The notes beneath the pieces are model-generated. The model saw nothing but the letters and a program-made list of their open reading frames with translations. It was not told the DNA's origin and ran no database searches. Position numbers and translations under genes: made by a program. DNA of 5,990 bases. It comes from an uncultured Neomegalonema sp. GTDB taxonomy: Bacteria > Pseudomonadota > Alphaproteobacteria > Rhodobacterales > Rhodobacteraceae. The stretch lies in the NCBI GenBank assembly GCA_937944035.1, contig CALDZQ010000008.1:1-5990 (forward strand), read 5' to 3'. Shown here in pieces: positions 1 through 5,227 of the stretch. The number at the start of each line of letters is the position of its first letter. Within the stretch, counting starts at the first letter, position 1.

Positions 1-77
1 GATTTGTCTCCCGGAATATCGACGTTGCCTTTGAGGGCAGTGGCGCGGCGGGATGTGAGCGGGCGGGGGGCTGTCAT
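1..77 (-). CDS. aroA: 3-phosphoshikimate 1-carboxyvinyltransferase (EPSP synthase), N-terminal fragment
   Basis: EPSP synthase joins phosphoenolpyruvate to shikimate-3-phosphate in the cytoplasmic shikimate pathway to aromatic amino acids. Only the first 25 codons and two bases of the next are present; the gene continues past the left edge. The translated start reads M-T-A-P-R-P-L-T-S-R-R-A-T-A and then LKGNVDIPGDKS. The G-x-V-x-IPGDKS motif is the conserved first strand of AroA, whose lysine contacts both substrates, and an Arg/Ala-rich lead-in before it is usual in alphaproteobacteria. The ATG at 75-77 has an AAGG ribosome-binding site eight bases upstream. In alphaproteobacteria aroA is often followed by cmk and rpsA, so these may lie off the left edge (inference). 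Whether it is a class I or class II (glyphosate-tolerant) enzyme cannot be told from this fragment. Identity is good because the motif is distinctive, despite the short length. Confidence 0.85.
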   Translation of the reverse strand, partial: MTAPRPLTSRRATALKGNVDIPGDK

Positions 78-85
78 ATCGGGAA

Positions 86-89
86 CCTT
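86..89 (-). promoter_or_regulatory. Ribosome-binding site of aroA
   Basis: AAGG on the minus strand, eight bases before the ATG at 75-77. It supports this ATG as the aroA start. Confidence 0.6.
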
Positions 90-101
90 GGTTTTGAAAA
101 T

Positions 102-130
102 TGTTCTATAAAGCGATCAACCGCTCTCAA
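102..130 (-). promoter_or_regulatory. Promoter-like motif upstream of aroA, shared with nudC
   Basis: Read on the minus strand this stretch begins TTGAGAGCGG, then GATCGCTTTA, TA and GAACA after two intervening Ts. The same GATCGCTTTA followed by GAACA occurs upstream of nudC (1144-1169), there without the intervening TA. TATAGA or TTTATA inside it could be a -10 box, and TTGAGA a -35, but the spacing (12-14 bases) is too short for a standard sigma-70 promoter. The TTGATC and GAACAA around the core also form an imperfect inverted repeat. It ends 24 bases before the aroA ATG. It is either a promoter of non-standard shape or a regulator binding site; the recurrence is seen, the role is inferred. 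Confidence 0.4.
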
Positions 131-154
131 CATCATAGATAAGCGCCTGACTGT

Positions 155-210
155 GCGGGTGCGAACGCACCTGCCGGGGGCAGGCAGGCGCGTGTCGGCG
201 CTGCGCGCCT
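155..210 (-). terminator. Hairpin cluster just after nudC, possible transcript end
   Basis: Three GC-rich inverted repeats lie 17 to 72 bases beyond the nudC stop. The first reached by transcription is a perfect 7-bp stem, 186-192 with 204-210 (AGGCGCG/CGCGCCT, 11-base loop). Next is 170-175 with 179-184 (CCTGCC/GGCAGG, 3-base loop). It overlaps the third, 155-162 with 167-174, which has a GAAC/GTTC loop and one G-T wobble that reads as an A-C mismatch in the minus-strand RNA. No run of T follows any of them, so this is not a classical intrinsic terminator. It may instead protect the nudC mRNA end or be a Rho-assisted stop before aroA. Confidence 0.3.
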
Positions 211-226
211 CCGGTGACAATACCCC

Positions 227-1138
227 TCACCCGAATCCGATCCGCCCGTTAACCCAATCATCCAGCAGCGTCCCCGCAATCGCGCCTTTGCGCGGGGCCA
301 TCATGTCGGCGATCTCCCCCGCCATCAGCCGCCGCACATCATCGCGTGACAGCCAGCGCGCCTCGGCAATCTCCGCCGCCTCCAGCGTGAACGCCTCATC
401 CGCCGTCTCGGCAATGCACCCCATCATCAGCGACATCGGGAACGGCCACGGCTGCGACGAGACATAAGCCACATGCCCCAGAGTCAGGCCCAGCTCCTCA
501 AAACTCTCCCGCCGCACGGCCTCCTCAACGCATTCCCCCGGCTCGACAAATCCGGCAATACAAGAGAACAGCGTCTCCGGAAAATTCACGTTCCGCGCCA
601 GCGCGCAATGCCCGTCCCGCTCCAGCAGCATGATAACCACCGGGTCCGTGCGCGGGAAATGCGCGGCCTCGCAGGACGGACAATCCCGCCGCCAGCCGCC
701 TTGCGTCATCCGCGTTTTCTCGCCGCACCGGGCGCAGCGGGGATGGGTGCTGTGCCAGTTCACCATCGCCAGCGCACCGCTCGCGATTGCCGCGTTATCA
801 CCCCCGAAAGCCCCGCTCAGGATCGCCGAGCGCATCTCGATAAACGTGCCGCCTTCGGGGGCTTCGGTTTCAGGGATCGCGGCGGCAAAACGCGGCGCAT
901 CGCCCTCCAGCCCCAGAAAGATCAGATCGGCCCCCACCACCAGCGGATCATCCGCCCGCACCCAACCGAGGCCCGCAAAATCGGTCCCCGTCAACAGCGG
1001 CTCGCGCTTGGCAAAGGGCAGCACGCGGGCGTCCGCATCCCCCCGCATCCGCGCAAGCGCCTCAGAGTCCTCACGCAAATGCGCGGCACGATCAAGGGAG
1101 GCATAGGTCAGGTCGGGACGGCTGGCTTTTTCAAACAT
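227..1138 (-). CDS. nudC: NADH pyrophosphatase / NAD-cap hydrolase NudC
   Basis: NudC is a Nudix hydrolase that splits NADH into NMNH and AMP and, in characterised members, removes the NAD cap from RNA 5' ends in the cytoplasm. The protein has 303 residues, slightly longer than the 257 of E. coli NudC because of a larger N-terminal domain (about 1-125). A zinc ribbon follows with C135-x2-C138 and C153-x2-C156. The Nudix box runs from G196 to L218: GX5E at 196-202, then R210-E211 and E214-E215, the metal-binding glutamates. The SQPWPFP signature at 228-234 separates NADH pyrophosphatases from other Nudix enzymes. The ATG at 1136-1138 is the only reasonable start, as the next in-frame Met is residue 31, yet no Shine-Dalgarno sequence precedes it. 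The gene lies 46 bases after chrA, so read-through from the chromate operon is possible, but the gap carries its own promoter-like motif. Confidence 0.95.
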   Translation of the reverse strand: MFEKASRPDLTYASLDRAAHLREDSEALARMRGDADARVLPFAKREPLLTGTDFAGLGWVRADDPLVVGADLIFLGLEGDAPRFAAAIPETEAPEGGTFIEMRSAILSGAFGGDNAAIASGALAMVNWHSTHPRCARCGEKTRMTQGGWRRDCPSCEAAHFPRTDPVVIMLLERDGHCALARNVNFPETLFSCIAGFVEPGECVEEAVRRESFEELGLTLGHVAYVSSQPWPFPMSLMMGCIAETADEAFTLEAAEIAEARWLSRDDVRRLMAGEIADMMAPRKGAIAGTLLDDWVNGRIGFG

Positions 1139-1143
1139 GCGAG

Positions 1144-1169
1144 TGTTCTAAAGCGATCCCGCCCCGCAA
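1144..1169 (-). promoter_or_regulatory. Promoter-like motif upstream of nudC, shared with aroA
   Basis: On the minus strand the site reads TTGCGGGGCGG, then GATCGCTTTA, then GAACA, and ends five bases before the nudC ATG. The core matches the aroA upstream site at 102-130 over a perfect 10-mer and a perfect 5-mer, with a two-base length difference between them. If TTTAGA (within it) is the -10 box, with a weak TTCACT -35 sixteen bases before, transcription would begin at or next to the ATG. That would give a leaderless mRNA and fits the absence of a ribosome-binding site. The motif is observed; the promoter role is inferred. Confidence 0.4.
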
Positions 1170-1184
1170 GTGAAGCCCAGAATT

Positions 1185-2435
1185 TCACAGGGAGAGCATA
1201 TGCAACCCCAGCGCCGCCAACCCCGCCAGCCCCAGCACCTTAACCAAACCCACATGCCGCACCAACAGCAAGTAGCCCGCCCCGACCGCCAGCGCGGCGG
1301 GCCATATCTGGAAACTGCGCCATTCCGGAACCAGCACCGTCATCGGACCAAGACGCACCGTATCCAGCGTTCCGAAAAACACATGCAGTGCAAACCACAG
1401 CGACAGGTTCAAGATCACCCCGACGACCGCCGCCGTAATCGCCTGCAAAGCCCCGCTCAGGCGCGGTTGGCCCGATAGCCAGTCGATGTAAGGCGCGCCC
1501 GCGAATATCCACAAAAAGCAAGGCGCGAACGTCACCCACAGTGTCACAAATCCCGCCAATAACGCCAGCCCAAGCCCGCCCTCGCGAAACCCGGCGATGA
1601 CCGCCACGAACTCGGTCACAAGGATCAGCGGCCCCGGTGTCGTCTCGGCCAGCCCCAGCGCGTCCATCATCTCCGGTGTGCTCAACCAGCCGAAATCGCC
1701 GACCACCGCTTGTGTCATATAGGCCAGCACCGCGTAAGCGCCGCCAAAGGTCACAACCGCGAGTTTTGAGAAAAAGAGACCCAACGTCGTGAGAAACTCC
1801 CCGCCCGTCAGTGCCAAAACCAGCAGCGGGACCAACCAAACCGCCAGCCACACCACGACCGTCCGCATCGTCTCACGCACCGGAACCCGTGCGACACTGA
1901 CAGCTTCCCCTTGCGGTTTTGTGCTCAAAAAACCGACGATTCCCGCCAGCAGGATAATCAGCGGAAACGGCAAATCGAACAGGAAAATCCCCACAAACGA
2001 CAATCCTGCCAACGCCCAGTGCAGCGGTCTTTTCAACGCGCGTTTCGCCACCTTCAGCAGCGCTTCGATCACAATGACGACCACGACCGCCTTCACGCCC
2101 AGAAACAATGCCTGCACCAACGGCACATCGCCCGCATGGGCATAGATCAGCGCCAGCGCCAACACCACCAGCGCGCCGGGGATCACGAACAGCAATCCCG
2201 CCAGCAATCCCCCCGCCACACCGCGCAACCGCCATCCCGCAAACGTCGCCAGCTGCATCGCTTCGGGTCCGGGCAGCAACATACAAAAGCTGAGCGCGCG
2301 CAAGAATTGCGCTTCGCTCAGCCAGTCGCGTTCCTCGACCAGTTCCCGATGCATCAGCGCGATTTGCGCCGCCGGTCCCCCGAAGGACAGCAATCCGATG
2401 CGCCCGAAAACGCGGACCATCTCACCCCAGCTCAT
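1185..2435 (-). CDS. chrA: Chromate transporter ChrA (long-chain CHR family)
   Basis: ChrA is an inner-membrane transporter that exports chromate from the cytoplasm, in the best-studied members using the proton-motive force. With the ATG start chosen here it has 416 residues, the usual length of the two-domain (long-chain) form, and about ten to twelve hydrophobic segments. Each half carries a CHR domain with its own signature. In the N half SFGGPAAQ lies near 17-24 and LLPGPEA near 53-59. In the C half TFGGAYAVL lies near 229-237 and TTPGP at 265-269. An in-frame TTG at 2451-2453 would add six residues, but the ATG at 2433-2435 is better because it overlaps the stop of the preceding gene as ATGA, typical of translational coupling. 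No strong ribosome-binding site is visible before it, which also fits coupling. No frameshift or missing segment is seen. Confidence in family is very high; transport of chromate rather than another oxyanion is inferred from family and partner. Confidence 0.95.
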   Translation of the reverse strand: MSWGEMVRVFGRIGLLSFGGPAAQIALMHRELVEERDWLSEAQFLRALSFCMLLPGPEAMQLATFAGWRLRGVAGGLLAGLLFVIPGALVVLALALIYAHAGDVPLVQALFLGVKAVVVVIVIEALLKVAKRALKRPLHWALAGLSFVGIFLFDLPFPLIILLAGIVGFLSTKPQGEAVSVARVPVRETMRTVVVWLAVWLVPLLVLALTGGEFLTTLGLFFSKLAVVTFGGAYAVLAYMTQAVVGDFGWLSTPEMMDALGLAETTPGPLILVTEFVAVIAGFREGGLGLALLAGFVTLWVTFAPCFLWIFAGAPYIDWLSGQPRLSGALQAITAAVVGVILNLSLWFALHVFFGTLDTVRLGPMTVLVPEWRSFQIWPAALAVGAGYLLLVRHVGLVKVLGLAGLAALGLHMLSL

Positions 2436-3244
2436 GCGGATGCCGCCGGCCAATCATGTCCCTCATCCGTCGCATCGCGCGCCCAGCGGTACAGGGCGTC
2501 ATAAACCGCCATCCCCGCCTCAAGCTGCGCCAGGTCATCGCGATACATTCGCGACAGACCCAACGAAATCGCCAGCAATCCCGCTGCTTCCGGTGCGAGG
2601 TCATGGCGGTTGGTATCCGCCCCGCGCACAATGGTCGCAACATGGTCCAGCGCGGGGATCGACAGCCCGAACTCGGCCAGCATCGTGTCGAACGTGCAGC
2701 TTTCCCCGCGATGTGAGAAATGCACGTCCTCCATATCGAACGGCGTTGCCGCGAATTTTTCCGCCACCAGCGCCACATCCTGCGGCGGCACGAACAGGAA
2801 CTGCGCATTCGGATCAACAAACCGCCGGATCAGCCAAGGGCAGGCAATCCGGTCAATCTTGGGCCGGTGACGCGTCACCCAGACCGTGCGGCCTTGCGCA
2901 TCTGCGGGGGGCAGATTGGCGGCTTCGACCATCGGCAAGTTAGCATCGCGCCATGCGAATTGTCCGCCTGTCAGCGTCTCACACGCGATTCCCTGATGGC
3001 GCAGGATCGCGGCGGCCCCTTGCGAAATTTTGCGGCCCTTTTGGCAGTAAACGACAGTAGCCCGTCCCTGAACACGGGGGAGCAACGCGTCCAAATCCGT
3101 AAACGCATGGCGAAACGCGCCGGGGATCAGCTGCGGATCATCCGCAAAATCCGCGTCAATGCGCAGATCGACCAAAACCGGCGCACCGGGTGTTCCGGTC
3201 AGGCGGGACAGTTGAGCAGGGGTGATTTCATGGGGAGAAGGCAT
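2432..3244 (-). CDS. Rhodanese-ChrB_C fusion, chromate resistance protein
   Basis: The protein has 270 residues in two domains. Residues 1 to about 110 are a rhodanese (sulfurtransferase) fold: VDLRID at 25-30 and an active-site loop VVYCQKGRKIS, with C67 the expected persulfide cysteine. Residues about 120-258 are a ChrB C-terminal domain: RPKIDRIACPWLIRRF at 127-142, DVHFSHRGESCTFD at 173-186 with H175 and H178, and D200-H201. The usual ChrB N-terminal domain is replaced by rhodanese. ChrB proteins accompany ChrA and act as chromate sensors or raise resistance; whether this fused form binds DNA, handles sulfur or detoxifies chromate is not known from the sequence. No signal peptide is seen, so it is likely cytoplasmic. 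The start at 3242-3244 has an AAGGA ribosome-binding site ten bases upstream, which lies inside a hairpin (3252-3277). The gene's stop overlaps the chrA start by four bases, so the two form an operon. I withhold the symbol chrB because the domain architecture differs. Confidence 0.9.
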   Translation of the reverse strand: MPSPHEITPAQLSRLTGTPGAPVLVDLRIDADFADDPQLIPGAFRHAFTDLDALLPRVQGRATVVYCQKGRKISQGAAAILRHQGIACETLTGGQFAWRDANLPMVEAANLPPADAQGRTVWVTRHRPKIDRIACPWLIRRFVDPNAQFLFVPPQDVALVAEKFAATPFDMEDVHFSHRGESCTFDTMLAEFGLSIPALDHVATIVRGADTNRHDLAPEAAGLLAISLGLSRMYRDDLAQLEAGMAVYDALYRWARDATDEGHDWPAASA

Positions 3245-3321
3245 GGCTGTGGCATCCTTTGAAAAACAAACGGATGCGATCCTTCGGCCTGAGCCTCACG
3301 GGGCGTTCGCGGTGGCCCCAT
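3245..3321 (-). promoter_or_regulatory. Structured 5' leader of the chromate operon (candidate riboregulator)
   Basis: This is the predicted mRNA leader between the TTGACA promoter and the first chromate gene. A 5-bp stem GGGGC/GCCCC (3315-3319 with 3300-3304, ten-base loop) comes first. A strong hairpin next to the start codon follows: GCATCC pairs with GGATGC (3272-3277 with 3252-3257), and TTTG with CAAA (3267-3270 with 3258-3261), with one bulged base and a loop of five Us. The ribosome-binding site AAGGA (3255-3259) lies wholly within this stem. The upstream strand can alternatively pair locally as GGAT-CGC-ATCC (3279-3282 with 3272-3275), which would free the site. From memory, chrB-a and chrB-b structured RNA motifs have been reported upstream of chrB genes in alphaproteobacteria; I cannot test whether this one matches. 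The pairings are seen; switching and ligand are inference. Confidence 0.5.
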
Positions 3322-3327
3322 CCCGAC

Positions 3328-3356
3328 AATTTGACGAGAGGGGGCAGCTTTGTCAA
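3328..3356 (-). promoter_or_regulatory. Sigma-70 promoter of the chromate operon, with flanking inverted repeat
   Basis: A perfect TTGACA -35 box (minus strand, 3351-3356) is followed after 16-17 bases by TCAAAT or CAAATT (3328-3334) as a weak -10. Transcription would start near 3321, giving a leader of about 77 bases. The arms TTGAC (3352-3356) and GTCAA (3331-3335) form a 5-bp inverted repeat whose centres are 21 bp apart, two helical turns, covering both promoter boxes. That is a plausible operator for a dimeric repressor, but five bases per arm could be chance. The promoter lies 21 bases beyond the stop of the quinone oxidoreductase gene, so the operon can be expressed independently of it. 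Confidence 0.55.
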
Positions 3357-3376
3357 CATTCCCTGACCGCAGGAAA

Positions 3377-4366
3377 TCACCCCATCGTCAGGACGATTTT
3401 GCCGATGTGATCCGCGTCCAGCGCCACATGGCTTTGTGCGGCGTCTTCCAGGGCAAAACTGCGGTCCATCACCGGCTTCACTTTGCCCTCCGCGATCATC
3501 GGCCAGACATAGCGCATCAGCGATTCCGCGATGACGCCCTTCTCCTCGGCGCTGCGTATGCGCAGGGTTGATCCGGTCAGGGTCAAGCGCTTGAGCATAA
3601 CGGGCAGCATGTTCAGCTCAACCTTTGCGCCTTTCTGGAAGGCGATATTGACGATCCGCCCGTGCTTTGCCGCCACTTTCATATTGCGGGCGATATAGTC
3701 GCCGCCGACCATATCGAGCGTCACATCAATCCCGCGCCCTTCCGTGGCGGCTTTCAGCACCTCGACGAAATCCTCTTCGCGGTAGTTGACGCATTTCTCG
3801 GCCCCCAGCGCCTCCGCCGCCGCGCATTTCTCGGCATTGCCGGCGGTGGCGAAGACCCGCGCTCCGAATGCGGTTGCCAGCTGGATGGCTGTCGTCCCGA
3901 TTCCACTGGTTCCGCCATGCACGAGGAATGTGCTGCCATCGCCCAAGTCACTGCGTTCAAACACATTTGTCCACACCGTGAAAAACGTCTCCGGCACAGC
4001 CGCCGCCTCTTCCATGCTCAGACCGTCCGGCACGGGCAGGGTACACAGCTCATGCGCCACCGCGTATTCGGCATAGCCGCCGCCTGAAACCAGTGCGCAG
4101 ACCTTCTCGCCCACCTCATAGCGCGTGGTTCCCTCGCCAACCGCGATGACTTCACCCGAAACCTCAAGCCCCGGAATATCCGATGCGCCGGGGGGAGGGG
4201 GGTAGTTTCCGGCACGCTGCATCGCATCGGGGCGGTTGACCCCGGCGGCGGCGACCTTAATCAGCACCTCGTTCGGCCCCGCTTGGGGCACAGGCCGCTG
4301 GCAGAGCACAAGGGCTTCGGGGCCGCCGGGGTCGGGGATTTCAATCGCGCGCATCATGGTGGTCAT
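3377..4366 (-). CDS. NAD(P)H quinone oxidoreductase, zinc-free MDR family (QOR/PIG3-like)
   Basis: This is a cytoplasmic medium-chain dehydrogenase/reductase that would use NADPH to reduce quinones or similar electrophiles. With the start chosen here it has 329 residues, the normal length for the PIG3-type group. Residues about 1-130 are the GroES-like domain, with AAAGVNRPDAMQR near 39-51 and PGLEVSGEV near 65-73. The nucleotide-binding fold follows with HGGTSGIGTTAIQLA at about 150-164 and the strand-loop FATAGNAEKC. GSTLR at 265-269 is typical of PIG3-like enzymes. The cysteine and histidine ligands of zinc alcohol dehydrogenases are absent. The open frame extends to a GTG at 4412-4414, but the ATG at 4364-4366 is preferred: GAGGG lies seven bases before it and the protein family starts there. 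Codons 4 and 5 are also ATG. It sits between pdeM and the chromate operon but is separated by 120 bases and by the chromate promoter. Exact substrate unknown. Confidence 0.9.
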   Translation of the reverse strand: MTTMMRAIEIPDPGGPEALVLCQRPVPQAGPNEVLIKVAAAGVNRPDAMQRAGNYPPPPGASDIPGLEVSGEVIAVGEGTTRYEVGEKVCALVSGGGYAEYAVAHELCTLPVPDGLSMEEAAAVPETFFTVWTNVFERSDLGDGSTFLVHGGTSGIGTTAIQLATAFGARVFATAGNAEKCAAAEALGAEKCVNYREEDFVEVLKAATEGRGIDVTLDMVGGDYIARNMKVAAKHGRIVNIAFQKGAKVELNMLPVMLKRLTLTGSTLRIRSAEEKGVIAESLMRYVWPMIAEGKVKPVMDRSFALEDAAQSHVALDADHIGKIVLTMG

Positions 4367-4373
4367 AGGTGTT

Positions 4374-4378
4374 CCCTC
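4374..4378 (-). promoter_or_regulatory. Ribosome-binding site of the quinone oxidoreductase
   Basis: GAGGG on the minus strand, seven bases before the ATG at 4364-4366. It decides the start against the longer GTG-initiated frame beginning at 4414. Confidence 0.7.
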
Positions 4379-4393
4379 TGGTTCAATGAGGAG

Positions 4394-4399
4394 ATCATA
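4394..4399 (-). promoter_or_regulatory. Possible -10 box of the quinone oxidoreductase gene
   Basis: TATGAT on the minus strand matches TATAAT at five of six bases and would place the transcript start about 20 bases before the ATG. No good -35 lies 16-18 bases upstream (the best is TTTATC), so this is tentative. Confidence 0.3.
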
Positions 4400-4455
4400 G
4401 CCCTTAACGCGCACGGATAAAGGCTTAGAGTTTGTTTGGGCGCAATTTCCGGGTC

Positions 4456-4475
4456 GGGCAATGAAGGCATTGCCC
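4456..4475 (-). terminator. Hairpin 11 bases after pdeM
   Basis: A perfect 8-bp inverted repeat, GGGCAATG (4456-4463) and CATTGCCC (4468-4475), with a four-base loop (CCTT in the RNA). The base of the stem starts 11 bases beyond the pdeM stop. No U-run follows, so it is terminator-like in position but not a classical intrinsic terminator. A competing 5-bp pairing GAAGG/CCTTC overlaps it. Confidence 0.4.
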
Positions 4476-4486
4476 TTCAGATTGCT

Positions 4487-5182
4487 TCAACCCTGCAATT
4501 CGCGCAGCTTTTGCAACGAAACCCGCACCGCCCGCTCTCCCGTCAGCACGACCGAGCCATCCGGCCCGATCAGAGGCGCAAATGCGGGGTTCAGTACGTC
4601 CAGCCCGCCCGTAAACGCCCCGAAAGCGGGCAGGATGACCCGCCGCGCATCCATCACAAAGCACTTGCGGGCAATACGCCGCCCCCGCACCCGCATCTGC
4701 GCCTTGGGATGGTAATGCCCTGATATTTCAGCACTTTCAGCCGGGTCAGCGATATGCCGGAACGTCAATCCGCCCAGCCGCAGCGCCGCCGCGCTTTCCC
4801 CGCCGAACCGCGTCGGGGCCGGATCATGGTTGCCCGTCACCCACATCCATTCATGCCCTGCGACCAGTTTTTCGATCTGCCCGGCGGTGTCATTATCGAG
4901 ACAATCCGCCGTCAGAGAATCGTCAAAACTGTCACCGAGTGTCACCACCATGCGTGGTGACAGTGCCAGAATCTCGCCCGTTAAGCGCTCCAACGTTGCA
5001 TGATTTTCATAGGGTGGCCAAAACCCGCCCGACCGCCGCGCATGACGCTCAGATTTGCCGAGGTGCAGGTCCGACACAACCAGCGCACGATACTCCTCCA
5101 CCCACATCGCCCCGCTTGGCCGCAGGTCGATTTGGGTGTCGTGGAAGGGGAGGGAAAGTGATGAGGACGCGTTTGTAAGCAC
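4487..5182 (-). CDS. pdeM: Ligase-associated DNA damage response endonuclease PdeM
   Basis: PdeM belongs to the calcineurin-like metallophosphoesterases usually encoded beside an ATP-dependent DNA ligase, an Lhr-like helicase and an exonuclease in a bacterial DNA-repair cluster. The 231-residue protein keeps the full two-metal signature: D38-x-H40 in SDLHLGK, GDSFDD at 83-88 with D84, GNHD at 117-120 and GHYH at 155-158. The size is normal for the group and nothing is missing. The start is a GTG at 5180-5182, supported by AGGA nine bases upstream and by an in-frame TAA seven to nine bases before it, so the frame cannot extend. None of the usual partner genes is present in this window: the upstream neighbour is an amino-acid enzyme and the downstream one an oxidoreductase. 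Upstream the gene faces a palindromic repeat rather than a clear promoter. The family assignment is strong; the in vivo substrate is inferred. Confidence 0.9.
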   Translation of the reverse strand: MLTNASSSLSLPFHDTQIDLRPSGAMWVEEYRALVVSDLHLGKSERHARRSGGFWPPYENHATLERLTGEILALSPRMVVTLGDSFDDSLTADCLDNDTAGQIEKLVAGHEWMWVTGNHDPAPTRFGGESAAALRLGGLTFRHIADPAESAEISGHYHPKAQMRVRGRRIARKCFVMDARRVILPAFGAFTGGLDVLNPAFAPLIGPDGSVVLTGERAVRVSLQKLRELQG

Positions 5183-5191
5183 TTCGTGTTA

Positions 5192-5195
5192 TCCT
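5192..5195 (-). promoter_or_regulatory. Ribosome-binding site of pdeM
   Basis: AGGA on the minus strand, nine bases before the GTG at 5180-5182. It supports a GTG start for pdeM. Confidence 0.5.
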
Positions 5196-5227
5196 ACCAA
5201 CAAGCGCCTGCTATTAAGCCGAACACT

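Noticed and set aside
140..226. Possible tRNA or small RNA gene in the hairpin-rich nudC-aroA gap
   Set aside because: The stems do not fit a cloverleaf: there is no T-loop TTCRA context with paired acceptor ends, and no separate promoter is apparent.
473..1243. 256-codon open frame on the plus strand
   Set aside because: It lies antisense to nudC and into the end of chrA, is rich in Pro, Arg, Gln and His as GC-rich antisense frames are, and shows no recognisable domain.
2436..2453. TTG start adding six residues to ChrA
   Set aside because: The ATG at 2433-2435 gives the classical ATGA stop-start overlap and a normal ChrA N-terminus.
1911..2504. 197-codon open frame on the plus strand
   Set aside because: Antisense to chrA, with a low-complexity Gln/Arg/His composition typical of the complement of a membrane-protein gene.
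2720..3262. 180-codon open frame on the plus strand
   Set aside because: Antisense to the rhodanese-ChrB_C gene, which has clear family motifs; the plus-strand product has none.
3252..3277. Reading the leader hairpin as an intrinsic terminator
   Set aside because: The U-run is in the loop, not after the stem, and the stem contains the ribosome-binding site of the next gene.
4367..4414. GTG-initiated 16-residue extension of the quinone oxidoreductase
   Set aside because: A good GAGGG ribosome-binding site and the family's usual N-terminus point to the ATG at 4364-4366; the extension would contain that binding site and the possible -10 box.
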